7,233 bases of DNA, from positions 1-7,233 of the forward strand of contig CALIBC010000125.1 in NCBI GenBank assembly GCA_938045615.1, given 5' to 3'. Each line of letters begins with the position of its first letter. Position 1 is the stretch's first letter. This stretch comes from an uncultured Clostridia bacterium. Its GTDB lineage: Bacteria > Bacillota > Clostridia > Peptostreptococcales > Anaerovoracaceae. The notes beneath the pieces are model-generated. The model made no database searches and had not been told where the DNA came from. It was given only the letters and a program-made list of their open reading frames with translations. The translations under genes and the position numbers were made by a program. This document shows positions 1-6,680 of this stretch, piece after piece.

Positions 1-578
1 AACCGGTAAAAAGCATAAGATTTTTGACAATCTCTTAAATCAAAACTTCAAAGTTGATTGCAAAAATAAAGTATGGTGCACAGATTTTACTTACATGCGC
101 CTGCCAAATGGTAAATTTAGATACAACTGCTCCATAATAGATTTATACGACCGAGTTGCAATAGCTTCCGTTAACGGCGACTATATAAACACACAATTAG
201 CTATAGATACACTTACTCTGGCTTTAGAGAAGGAAAAATATTCTTCTGTTATTTTACATTCAGATCAAGGTGTACAGTATACTTCTTGTGAGTTTTTAAA
301 TTTCTGCAAAGACAACAATGTAACTCAGAGTATGAGTAAAGCAGGCTGCCCTTACGACAATGCAGCTATGGAAAGATTCTATAATACTTTTAAAAGTAAT
401 TTTTATAATGTAGCCGGTTTCACTGGTGCAGAGGCAATGGATGAACTTACTACAAAATATATCAATTGGTACAACTACATCAGACCTCATTCGTATAACA
501 ATTATTTAACACCAATGGAGGCTCGATACAGATAGATATTTATCGAACAAGGTGTTACAAAAAAGCTTGACCAGTACA
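1..578 (+). mobile_element. IS3-family (IS150-like) insertion sequence, right-hand part only
   Basis: The element enters from the left edge, so its left end and the orfA/frameshift region are not visible. The OrfB-type transposase (2-535) is followed by about 43 bases that look like an IS3-type right end. The stretch from 551, with GTGTTAC, an A-run and then TTGACCAGTACA ending at 578, ends in CA as IS3-family elements do. I infer the boundary from this ending and from the change at 579 to sequence coding for an unrelated membrane protein. The left inverted repeat and the 3-4 bp target duplication cannot be checked here, so the exact end could be off by a few bases. The element is more AT-rich than the metabolic genes further right. 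Confidence 0.75.
2..535 (+). CDS. IS3-family transposase OrfB, integrase-core domain, 5'-partial
   Basis: This is the catalytic half of an IS3-family DDE transposase, which cuts and joins the element's DNA ends. The frame is open to the left edge, so the ATG at 95 is internal and not the start. In the visible 177 residues the triad is complete: Asp28 in CTDFTY, Asp88 in LHSDQG and Glu124 in DNAAMERF. The second Asp and the Glu are separated by 35 residues, the classic DD(35)E spacing, and the lysine seven residues after the Glu (Lys131) is present. The C-terminal segment YINWYNYIRPHS, then a P-M-E-A-R-Y ending, is typical of IS150-like OrfB. No internal stop or frameshift is seen, so the protein may be active if the unseen left part is intact. 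In this family OrfB is normally made as an OrfAB fusion by programmed -1 frameshifting, which cannot be assessed here. Confidence 0.93.
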   Translation, partial: TGKKHKIFDNLLNQNFKVDCKNKVWCTDFTYMRLPNGKFRYNCSIIDLYDRVAIASVNGDYINTQLAIDTLTLALEKEKYSSVILHSDQGVQYTSCEFLNFCKDNNVTQSMSKAGCPYDNAAMERFYNTFKSNFYNVAGFTGAEAMDELTTKYINWYNYIRPHSYNNYLTPMEARYR

Positions 579-758
579 TTCTTTGCAGGAAGTGTTTTGG
601 GGTTCATAACCAGTGGCATCTACTCACTGCTATTTATCATATTCCTGTCTTTTATGTTTTTCCTGATATGGAAATGCCTGAAAAATGTTTTTCAAATCCA
701 TAAAGGCGGAGAACTGGAATCCATTTTGTTTTTTGATGCTGCGGCAATTATTCGATAA
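552..758 (+). pseudogene. Truncated small membrane-protein gene, 5' end replaced by the IS3 element
   Basis: The reading frame is open from a GTG at 552 to the TAA at 756-758 (68 codons). Its first nine codons lie inside the presumed IS right end, so host coding starts at about 579. The host part holds a long hydrophobic stretch (about residues 10-43, enough for one or two membrane passes), then a basic segment WKCLKNVFQIHKGG and a short polar tail. I do not recognise the family. The gene probably lost its promoter and N-terminus to the insertion. The stop codon overlaps the ribosome binding site of the zinc-ribbon gene 12 bases downstream, so the two were one operon. A chimeric protein starting at GTG 552 is possible, but no clear Shine-Dalgarno sequence precedes it. 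Confidence 0.6.
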
Positions 759-770
759 GGAGGATGACTT

Positions 771-989
771 ATGAATCAATATTGTGTGAAATGCGGAAAA
801 GAGATTCGCAAGGATGCTGCCTTCTGTCCTCATTGTGGACAGAAACTCTCTTCAACTGCCCGCCAAACGGATGATTGGAATGAATTTGGAAATTTTCTGG
901 CACATTCCAGTCTTAGCCTCGCAAAAGGGTTTCTGTACCTGCTGATGGGAGGAATCATTTTTGCCTCAATATTAATCTCAAAACAATAA
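771..989 (+). CDS. Small zinc-ribbon membrane protein (72 aa)
   Basis: The protein begins with a zinc ribbon: Cys5-x2-Cys8 (YCVKCGKEI) and Cys19-x2-Cys22 (FCPHCGQK), the knuckle pattern of the widespread zinc_ribbon_2/DUF-type domains. A polar linker (about residues 26-48) leads to one hydrophobic helix near the C-terminus (about residues 50-69, GFLYLLMGGIIFASILI). It should therefore be anchored in the membrane by its tail with the ribbon in the cytoplasm. The start is well supported by AAGGAGG seven bases upstream of the ATG, overlapping the stop of the truncated membrane-protein gene. The pairing suggests a small membrane complex, but the specific role is unknown. With the IS upstream, expression would now depend on transcription reading out of the element. 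Confidence 0.75.
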   Translation: MNQYCVKCGKEIRKDAAFCPHCGQKLSSTARQTDDWNEFGNFLAHSSLSLAKGFLYLLMGGIIFASILISKQ

Positions 990-1407
990 CTGATTTCCCG
1001 AACAAATTTAATTGCAAATGTTACATCATTTTGTGATATTCTATATAACTTTTATTTCAAATTAGAAAAACCAAATCACACAGTAGTTTGTAATGTTAAA
1101 AACATTTCCCTAAATCCTTTCAAGCTCCATGACTATCCCAATATCTGTCTTATGTCTACAACAAACAGACGATATAGCTCGAATTATTAATGATCAAATA
1201 AAATACTTCAAATTGCCAAAAAATCTTTGATAGGCGGAAAAATCTGTTGTTTTCAATAAGTTTTTGCTTTACTTTCTCGAACCATCTGGAGCGCCTGTGT
1301 GATTGCTGGACGAACTCTACGCATAACTGTCGATCACGAAACATGAAAGAGCCAGCTAGAAGAAAATATATGTATTAAGTTAAAAGAATAAACCCGTAAA
1401 CAGCAGA
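990..1407. other. AT-rich spacer with no recognisable gene
   Basis: This stretch separates the plus-strand zinc-ribbon gene from the minus-strand operon. I see no tRNA, no clear ribosome binding site with a convincing start, and no protein I recognise. Two short open stretches exist: a plus-strand one at 1129-1230 (33 codons, containing DDIARIINDQIKYFKLP) and a minus-strand one at about 1156-1344 (62 codons, rich in Arg/Lys). Neither has a Shine-Dalgarno sequence. The segment around 1255-1345 is less AT-rich than its flanks and may be an eroded piece of an older gene. No strong intrinsic terminator is visible directly after 989. Confidence 0.5.
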
Positions 1408-1439
1408 TCCCCTGCAAAGCTTGAAAACTCTGCAGGGGA
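1408..1439 (-). terminator. Hairpin, probable terminator of the minus-strand operon
   Basis: TCCCCTGCA at 1408-1416 is matched perfectly by TGCAGGGGA at 1431-1439, giving a 9-bp GC-rich stem around a 14-base loop. Part of the loop can extend the stem by two pairs beyond one mismatch. It lies about 40 bases past the stop of the GcvT-like gene. The tract after the stem on the minus strand (ATCTGCTGTTTACGGG) is only moderately T-rich, so termination may be imperfect. On the plus strand a T-rich tract begins some ten bases after the stem, so weak bidirectional use is possible. Confidence 0.6.
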
Positions 1440-1479
1440 ACACATAAATTTTATTTTCCCTATGTAATCATCTCCGGTT

Positions 1480-2829
1480 TCATCTTTCAAAAACAGGTAT
1501 ATCCGAAACATCCCGCTTTTCATTACGGATATAATCCTGATTATACGGGAATCTGGCAACCTTTGCGCGAACCTTCATCTGGCGGGTTCCCGGCGTTCCC
1601 CAGAGTATTTCAAGCTCCGTCCCTTCTTTGGCATATTCTGCGGAGATAAAGGCCAGAGAAATCATGCTGTTATAGGTATAAGAGATGATTCTTCCGCTTG
1701 TGATCCCGATCTCCTTATCTGCAGCCAGCACCTTATCTGCCCGGTACTCAAAACCAAACTCTCTGACAGAGAAAGAGTAATCAATATCGGATGGTTTGGC
1801 AATATCCTCGCAGGGTTCGTCCCCAGGTCTGAGCATGGTTGCAAAGACTTCTGCCACATCCTCGGCGTTCCATTCTAGGGTTACGCATTTTTTTGGGGGA
1901 TTTTTCGACATTTCAAGGAGGGCTTCTTTTCCAATGAAGTCATGGTTGTATTTAATCAGGAAGTCCCATCCCACATCATAGGGAGTAACAAAGCGATCCT
2001 GAAGATTATCCCCTACACTTCCGAGAAGCTTTCGATTGAGATTGAACATGGATAACTGAGGCACTGTGCGCATATATTCTGTCATTTTCTCGCTGGTTTC
2101 CAGCCACGGAAGCGGATAGTGAAGATTGATATTCGGGAATCCGGCCTCCGTATGGTTAAACAAGTTATAAGCCTGGAGCCCAAGCTTTCTTGCACCAAAC
2201 TTTTCACCTGCCGCCCATACCAGATTGTAGATCTCCGCATAATCCGCCATATCTCCGTGAATTTCATAAGCAAGGTTGCCGGACATGCCAAGCCTGATGA
2301 TGCGTACCTGTTTTCCGTTTACCTCCTGGATTCTATGCCTGCCGAATTTGATGTCGTGAAGATTGGCCTGGAATGCGTTTTCCAGAATTTCTAAGGACTT
2401 TTCACCGTCAATCTGGATAAAATATTCCTTTCCGCTCATGTTTTCGCCATGCACATCCAAATCTGATGTATTGACATAATAAGAGATCACCGGATCAAGC
2501 CAGTAGGTTCTGTAACGATCTTCTCCGATACGGATTACAACGCCATCTGTCAGAATCTGACCTTTCTCATTGCACATTACGGCATGGCGTATGCCGTTCA
2601 TTCCCAGCGTGGTAAAATCATTTGTACAGACCTGTCCCATTAATTTAACGGCATCCGGTCCGTATACATCATAAATGGGGGATGTCATAAGCGCCGTTCC
2701 AATCCATGCGCTGGTCTGATATGCCTTGATCTCATCCTCCACGCCCGTATAAGCATATGCCGTAATAAAAGATCCCTGTGGGAACATTAAGGTGGCGCCT
2801 TCCAGCGCCGGATTCATCATTTCTGCCAT
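1480..2829 (-). CDS. GcvT-fold, tetrahydrofolate-dependent methyltransferase, LigM/DesA-like O-demethylase candidate
   Basis: This 449-residue protein belongs to the glycine-cleavage T-protein (GcvT) fold family, whose members pass one-carbon groups to tetrahydrofolate. Family features are visible: TNDFTTL (about 69-75), ILTDGVVI (92-99) where T-protein has its conserved Asp pair, and HTEAGFP (226-232), whose Glu228 matches the folate-binding LEAG motif of T-protein. A C-terminal barrel domain runs from about 315, with IGITSGRIISYTYNSMISLA. The segments GMSGNLAYEIHG (181-192), TPYDVGWDFLIKYNHDFIG (282-300) and the overall length match my recollection of LigM/DesA, the vanillate and syringate O-demethylases (about 460-470 aa), better than GcvT or DmdA (about 370 aa). 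No glycine-cleavage partners (P or H protein) are next to it, which argues against a true T-protein. The start is set by AGGAGGA six bases before the ATG, and the NmrA-like gene ends 20 bases upstream. The substrate is inferred, not shown; a methylated amine or sulfonium compound is possible. NCBI-style annotation would read 'aminomethyltransferase family protein'. Confidence 0.8.
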   Translation of the reverse strand: MAEMMNPALEGATLMFPQGSFITAYAYTGVEDEIKAYQTSAWIGTALMTSPIYDVYGPDAVKLMGQVCTNDFTTLGMNGIRHAVMCNEKGQILTDGVVIRIGEDRYRTYWLDPVISYYVNTSDLDVHGENMSGKEYFIQIDGEKSLEILENAFQANLHDIKFGRHRIQEVNGKQVRIIRLGMSGNLAYEIHGDMADYAEIYNLVWAAGEKFGARKLGLQAYNLFNHTEAGFPNINLHYPLPWLETSEKMTEYMRTVPQLSMFNLNRKLLGSVGDNLQDRFVTPYDVGWDFLIKYNHDFIGKEALLEMSKNPPKKCVTLEWNAEDVAEVFATMLRPGDEPCEDIAKPSDIDYSFSVREFGFEYRADKVLAADKEIGITSGRIISYTYNSMISLAFISAEYAKEGTELEILWGTPGTRQMKVRAKVARFPYNQDYIRNEKRDVSDIPVFER

Positions 2830-2849
2830 TTTTCGTCCTCCTACTGTTT

Positions 2850-3794
2850 TTAATTATCTGTAGATGTTCTTGTTCCGATTAAATGATTTTCCATATCTTC
2901 AAACATTTCTCTTACCGTGATGGGCTTTTGCCCTGTCAGCTTTTCAAAATCATCTGTAAATGTACTCATTTGATTCAGACGGATTGCCCTGCCAAAGGAC
3001 ACCATTCCATCTGAGCAAAATGGGAAGTTCTTCGCCGTGTCCGCCCACATTTCCTCCGTTGTCCTTGGAACGCCGATGGAGTCAAAAAACTCATACATCT
3101 CATCATCGTTGATATATTGATATTCCGTCTTTTTACCCGTAACCTCCGAGGCGATTGCCATGTACTGTGCAATTGTCAGAAGCTCGGCTCCATTTATATC
3201 AACAATTCGGTCTTCCCAATCAGACATTGCCGCACAGGCCGCCGCAAGCGCACAGTCATCCCTCGAAACAAATACCATTTTCCCATCTCCCATGTTATTG
3301 CGGATGATGCCGTTTGTATTTTCAACTGCTTCCACAAATGTGGAGACCATTGCTTCCGCATATTGGGAATCCCGAAGAATCAAATAATGGATGGGCTGTT
3401 TTTTGATATGCCTTTCGGTCCATACATGATCGTTTACTTCGTAAGCATTGATATCCTCATGTCCGGCTCCTACAATCGATGTATAAACCAGTTTGTTTAC
3501 ACCTGCCGCCACAGCCGCATCAATTGCAATTTTATGTGCCGCTCTTCTTTTCGGTCCAACGAATGGCATGGAGATCAGAATAACTGTATCCGCATCTTTA
3601 AATGCTTCCGTCAGTTTTTCCACATTGTTAAAATCGACAATTCTGGTTTCAATGCCCATTGCCTGGTATTTTTCAAGACCATTTTTTGTTGGAGCCGTAA
3701 AAATCAAAGCTTCATGAGGATATCTTTCCAGCAGTACACGGGCTGACCTGCTACCAAAATTTCCGTCTACTCCATTTAACAATATCTTTTTCAT
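2850..3794 (-). CDS. NmrA-type NAD(P)-binding oxidoreductase (atypical SDR)
   Basis: This is a 314-residue Rossmann-fold protein of the NmrA/atypical short-chain dehydrogenase group. The N-terminus is a beta strand followed by the dinucleotide motif G-x2-G-x2-G (Gly8, Gly11, Gly14 in LNGVDGNFGS). Further along are DADTVILISMP (end of a second strand), an AAVAAGVNKLVYTSIVGAG segment typical of the family, and ILRDSQYAEAM, comparable to the LRPGFFMEN motif of NmrA proteins. The classical YxxxK active site is not obvious, so it may be a quinone- or enal-type reductase like QOR2/YtfG or a redox-sensing protein. An in-frame TTG six codons upstream (3812) lies within the Shine-Dalgarno region, so I chose the ATG at 3794, which has AAAGGA nine bases before it. 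It is the first gene of the operon. Its physiological substrate is unknown. Confidence 0.85.
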   Translation of the reverse strand: MKKILLNGVDGNFGSRSARVLLERYPHEALIFTAPTKNGLEKYQAMGIETRIVDFNNVEKLTEAFKDADTVILISMPFVGPKRRAAHKIAIDAAVAAGVNKLVYTSIVGAGHEDINAYEVNDHVWTERHIKKQPIHYLILRDSQYAEAMVSTFVEAVENTNGIIRNNMGDGKMVFVSRDDCALAAACAAMSDWEDRIVDINGAELLTIAQYMAIASEVTGKKTEYQYINDDEMYEFFDSIGVPRTTEEMWADTAKNFPFCSDGMVSFGRAIRLNQMSTFTDDFEKLTGQKPITVREMFEDMENHLIGTRTSTDN

Positions 3795-3803
3795 AAAAAA
3801 TAA

Positions 3804-3809
3804 TCCTTT
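3804..3809 (-). promoter_or_regulatory. Ribosome binding site that fixes the start of the NmrA-like gene
   Basis: AAAGGA on the minus strand sits nine bases before the ATG at 3794. The alternative in-frame TTG at 3812 overlaps this site and has no comparable site of its own, so the shorter 314-residue product is preferred. Confidence 0.7.
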
Positions 3810-3810
3810 C

Positions 3811-3822
3811 AACTATATAGTT
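3811..3822. promoter_or_regulatory. 12-bp perfect palindrome, candidate operator next to the catabolic operon start
   Basis: AACTATATAGTT is fully self-complementary and lies just upstream of the ribosome binding site of the NmrA-like gene, overlapping or abutting -10-like sequences (TATTAT, TATAAC) on the minus strand. No good -35 box stands 16-18 bases before these, which fits a promoter that needs an activator. The palindrome could bind a repressor or simply be AT-rich promoter DNA. The binding protein is unknown. Confidence 0.35.
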
Positions 3823-3917
3823 ATAATATTAAAAAATCGATACCCCTTTATAGGATGCTCCCTCAGCTCTTTTTATTGCCCCCCTCCTTTTGTCTGAATT
3901 ATATTATCTCCTCTCTA

Positions 3918-3937
3918 ACTGTCGGCGCCTGAACAGT
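3918..3937. promoter_or_regulatory. Imperfect dyad in the divergent intergenic region, candidate regulator site
   Basis: ACTGT at 3918-3922 and ACAGT at 3933-3937 form inverted arms around a GGCGCC core (3924-3929). It stands about 30 bases upstream of the regulator's -35 box and about 110 bases upstream of the divergent operon's -10 region. This position suits shared control, but the arms are short and chance is possible. A further ACTGTC copy occurs near 4002. Confidence 0.25.
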
Positions 3938-3964
3938 GTTTCCTATATATTTATAGTAAAGCAG

Positions 3965-3993
3965 TTGCCATCTCCCGTCATCAGTTATATAAT
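3965..3993 (+). promoter_or_regulatory. Sigma-A type promoter for the PucR-family regulator gene
   Basis: TTGCCA (3965-3970) and a consensus TATAAT (3988-3993) are separated by exactly 17 bases. Transcription should start near 4000, giving a leader of about 44 bases ending in AAAGGAG before the ATG at 4044. This near-consensus promoter suggests steady expression of the regulator, in contrast to the divergent operon. Confidence 0.75.
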
Positions 3994-4043
3994 TCATTTA
4001 TACTGTCTTTTTTCGTCAAAAATAACCAAAGGAGTTTTTTACA

Positions 4044-5591
4044 ATGAAATCTATGAGCATTTCTGTCATCCTTGACTGGATTCCTGATAAATACAGGATT
4101 TTTTATAAATCTACGGGCTTAGATCAATTATTCCAGCATGCCCGCATGCTTGATGATTCCATGGAAATAATCGATAATGATTTTCTATATTTAACACAAG
4201 AGATCTCTTTCCTTGATAGGGAATGGGATATACGTAAGCCCCGGTTCCTGATTTTCTGTACCAAAACCGGATCAAAGGAGGAACAGATAAACCCTTCCTG
4301 GATGGAGCATGCCGCCATCTTATATACGGACGAGCCTTTTTATAAGGTATTCCGTGAGTTTCTGGATATTTTTGATAAGTACTATGCCTGGTATGAGCAA
4401 TGCCTAAAGATAATTATCGAAAACAAAGATGTTTCAGATCTGCTTGATTATGCGGCCACCTTTCTTTGCAACCCGATTGCCCTTTTTGATCCAACCGGAA
4501 AGCTGCTGCATTATACCGGGAAATTTCAGGAAAAAATCGAGGGAACTCTCTGGGACGAGGTTATCAATTTCGGCTTTACACCGACAGAATCCATATATCC
4601 TGACGAACACCAGAGAATTATGCAGGAAATTCACAGCGGAAACCGCTTAATCTCCAGCGTCTTTCGTCAGGATCCATCCCATCACTCTCTGACCGCTCCG
4701 CTTTATTTTGAGGGAAAAAACTTTGGAGCATTCGGTACGACAGATATGAACGGTCCCTTTACGGAAGCACAAAAGGCTTTGTTATTAGAAGTCGTTCATT
4801 TTACAGAGCTTGCTATGAATCACCAGATTCAGGCTTTTCTTTTGCAGGATGAAGAAAACTATTATGTTATACGGCTTTTACAGGGATATCCGGCAGATGA
4901 GCTTTCTACCTCTTATTATCTCCAAGCCAGAAATTATAAGAACGAGGATATTTGGTATCTTTATCAATTTTCCCTTCAGGAATCTGACGTCTCGGATACC
5001 CGTCAGTCTGCCTATATTCATCAGATAAAAAACATTCTGCCTCATGGAGTTGTCCTCTATTTTGAACATTCTATTGTTGCGGTTTGCCGCAGGCGGGATT
5101 TTGATCCTGATTATGAAAAATCATACGCCGCACTGGAGGATTTGCTAAAACGGCTTTCCCTTAAGGTCTATATAAGCACCCGTTTTTTTAGATTTACGGA
5201 GCTTTCCATGGCATATGGACAATGCAGGCTTATGAAATCTTACCCTTTGGAGCCTCAAAAACATATTCAAAGGTTTGATGAAGCCTTTCCGCATGTTTTA
5301 TATGGTGTCCTTAAGGAAAAAAACTCCTTGCCGGGCTTCTGCCACCCAGCTGTTTTATCCCTGTGGCAAAGCCATATGGAGCAGGATCTCACACTCATTC
5401 ATAATTTAAAATGCTATCTTATCAACGGAAGAAATATAGCGGAGACTGCCAGGACGCTTCATCTTCATAGAAACACCTTGATCTACCGGCTACGAAAAAT
5501 CGAAGACCTGCTCCATATTTCACTGGATTACCTGGATGAAAATATGCTTCTCTATTTATTAATATCCTGCTTCATCTGCGAAACACTCTAA
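4044..5591 (+). CDS. PucR/CdaR-family transcriptional regulator (515 aa)
   Basis: The last 60 residues (about 455-513) hold the PucR C-terminal helix-turn-helix (HTH_30). The pattern NIAETARTLHLHRNTLIYRLRKIE is diagnostic: a helix, a turn, then R-N-T-L-x-Y-R-L-x-K-I. A GAF-like sensor segment runs from about 140 to 265, starting at CNPIALFDPTGKLLHYTGK and ending near GPFTEAQKALLLEVV. Between them (about 290-440) is a CdaR GGDEF-like region. The N-terminal 120 residues contain WIPDKYRIFYK and are probably another sensing domain. Such proteins usually activate catabolic operons in response to a small ligand. The ATG at 4044 is preceded by AAAGGAG at a nine-base spacing, better than the ATG at 4053. 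It is divergent from the NmrA-GcvT operon and probably controls it (inference). The ligand cannot be read from sequence. Confidence 0.88.
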   Translation: MKSMSISVILDWIPDKYRIFYKSTGLDQLFQHARMLDDSMEIIDNDFLYLTQEISFLDREWDIRKPRFLIFCTKTGSKEEQINPSWMEHAAILYTDEPFYKVFREFLDIFDKYYAWYEQCLKIIIENKDVSDLLDYAATFLCNPIALFDPTGKLLHYTGKFQEKIEGTLWDEVINFGFTPTESIYPDEHQRIMQEIHSGNRLISSVFRQDPSHHSLTAPLYFEGKNFGAFGTTDMNGPFTEAQKALLLEVVHFTELAMNHQIQAFLLQDEENYYVIRLLQGYPADELSTSYYLQARNYKNEDIWYLYQFSLQESDVSDTRQSAYIHQIKNILPHGVVLYFEHSIVAVCRRRDFDPDYEKSYAALEDLLKRLSLKVYISTRFFRFTELSMAYGQCRLMKSYPLEPQKHIQRFDEAFPHVLYGVLKEKNSLPGFCHPAVLSLWQSHMEQDLTLIHNLKCYLINGRNIAETARTLHLHRNTLIYRLRKIEDLLHISLDYLDENMLLYLLISCFICETL

Positions 5592-5600
5592 TTTGGACAT

Positions 5601-5654
5601 CCTCCTATGCTTGAAATTTGGCTTGCGACAGCAATTTCATTGCAACATAGGAAG
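5601..5654. terminator. Interrupted hairpin between convergent genes, likely bidirectional terminator
   Basis: TCCTATG (5603-5609) pairs with CATAGGA (5646-5652). Inside this, GAAATT pairs with AATTTC and GCT with AGC around a six-base loop, with an internal loop of unequal sides. It lies 10 bases after the regulator's stop and about 20 bases past the stop of the MFS gene. On the plus strand it is followed by a T-rich tract (ATTTTCATTTATTTTG). The stem is AT-rich and interrupted, so strength is uncertain. Confidence 0.45.
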
Positions 5655-5676
5655 ATTTTCATTTATTTTGTGATTC

Positions 5677-6617
5677 TTACTTTTGATTGTTTCCAAACTG
5701 AGGGAGTAACAGCCCACAGAGGAACATAATTACCATACATATGGATGCAAGCATAAACAACAAACTATAATTTTCTCCCGCAATCGGTGTTAAGATATAA
5801 GTTGGAATCAAAACAGCTCCAAGAAGCTGTAATGTAGAGATGACACCCGCCGCACTTCCTGCATATTTAGTTCCAAGTCCTTCTAACAAAACCGGTGCGG
5901 AAAGGAAAATAGGCATTGACGCTCCAAGCATAATTCCAGTATAAAGAACCAGTATGTATAAAACGAATATGGACGGAAATCTCCAACACATAATAATTCC
6001 GGCAAAACTCAACACGGCAGCTCCTGATACAAACACTTTAACATTTTTGATTTTAGAGAATACAATGGGACCTGTAATAGAACCAATACAATTTCCCAAT
6101 GTCAACATAGATGCAATCGTACCACATACTTTCAAATCTATTCCATACATGGTCTGCAATGCTACCGGCATAAAAGTGGATAAAGTTGCCGTACTGCCAA
6201 GAACCATCATGCCCATCAAAATCCCTAGCTTTTACTGCTCAAACCAACTTGCAGTAATCTTGGATGCATTAATATTGACAAACATATTGGAGAAACCGGT
6301 TAATGCCATGCAAAGAAAAAATGGCATATAGCTATTTGCAAAAACTCTCCCAATCATTCCAATTCCAGCTATAACAAATGAAATATTAATGACTTTCTTT
6401 GAACCAACCTTGTCAGAAATCATTCCTCCTACAAAACTCAAGAAAATTGCTACAATCATAGGCGCCGTAAATAAAGATGAAAACTGCGATGTTGTAAGTC
6501 CAAAAGATTGTATTAGTTCCGGGGCAAACACGGATAACTGGTATTGTGCATAACTTCCCGGCATATATGCAAGACACATAATCGTAAATACCAGCCATTT
6601 TCTATTTTTTTACTCAT
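5677..6617 (-). pseudogene. Broken MFS transporter gene (frameshift, in-frame stop, likely internal loss)
   Basis: Joined together the pieces encode a major facilitator superfamily permease. The first part has TM1-4, with the motif-A loop GGMISDKVGSKK between TM2 and TM3. The second part runs from GILMGMMVLGS to LLLPQFGNN at the C-terminus. The ATG at 6617 has AGGGAG about six bases upstream, but its frame carries an A7 tract (6605-6611) after which the MFS frame is off by one. With eight A's the protein would begin MSKKNRKWLVFTIMCLAYMP, a convincing start. A TAA at 6232-6234 then splits the gene between FEQ and KLGILMG in the same frame. The total is about 313 codons against roughly 400 for MFS proteins. 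The sequence passes from a TM5-like segment straight into a TM7/8-like one (FMPVALQTMYGIDLKVCG), which suggests loss of about 80-90 residues. It was probably the substrate or product carrier of the locus. Expression from the internal ATG at 6579 would yield only a fragment. Confidence 0.8.
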
Positions 6618-6680
6618 GGAAACTCCCTTCATTCTTCAAATCCATATAAGCGTTTGCGAAACACTAACCCCCGTATAAAT
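6618..6680. other. Remaining upstream region of the MFS gene, partly occupied by a hairpin
   Basis: Apart from the AGGGAG ribosome binding site just before the ATG, I find no convincing minus-strand promoter here. Insertion of the right-hand IS may have separated the transporter from its original promoter, which would fit its decay. A GTTTGCGAAAC sequence near 6652 has four-base inverted arms and may be an old operator, but this is weak. Confidence 0.35.

Noticed and set aside
1156..1344. Minus-strand 62-codon open frame in the spacer
   Set aside because: No Shine-Dalgarno sequence, no recognisable domain and a skewed composition; not enough to call a gene.
2119..2394. Plus-strand open frame opposite the GcvT-like gene
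   Set aside because: It is the mirror of a strongly coding minus-strand region with clear family motifs; no independent signals support it.
1480..2829. Genuine glycine-cleavage T-protein (gcvT)
   Set aside because: Longer than T-protein, lacks neighbouring P- and H-protein genes, and several segments fit LigM-like enzymes better; kept only as an alternative.
3117..3746. Long plus-strand open frame (209 codons) opposite the NmrA-like gene
   Set aside because: It is antisense to a well-supported Rossmann-fold gene, is rich in Cys, His and Arg without a recognisable domain, and has no ribosome binding site.
3890..4075. Small plus-strand open frame in the divergent promoter region
   Set aside because: It overlaps the regulator's promoter and start codon in another frame and has no good ribosome binding site.
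5954..6331. Plus-strand 125-codon open frame across the MFS stop
   Set aside because: It is antisense to the MFS remnant, whose helices and motif A are clear; it lacks a ribosome binding site and looks like a shadow frame.
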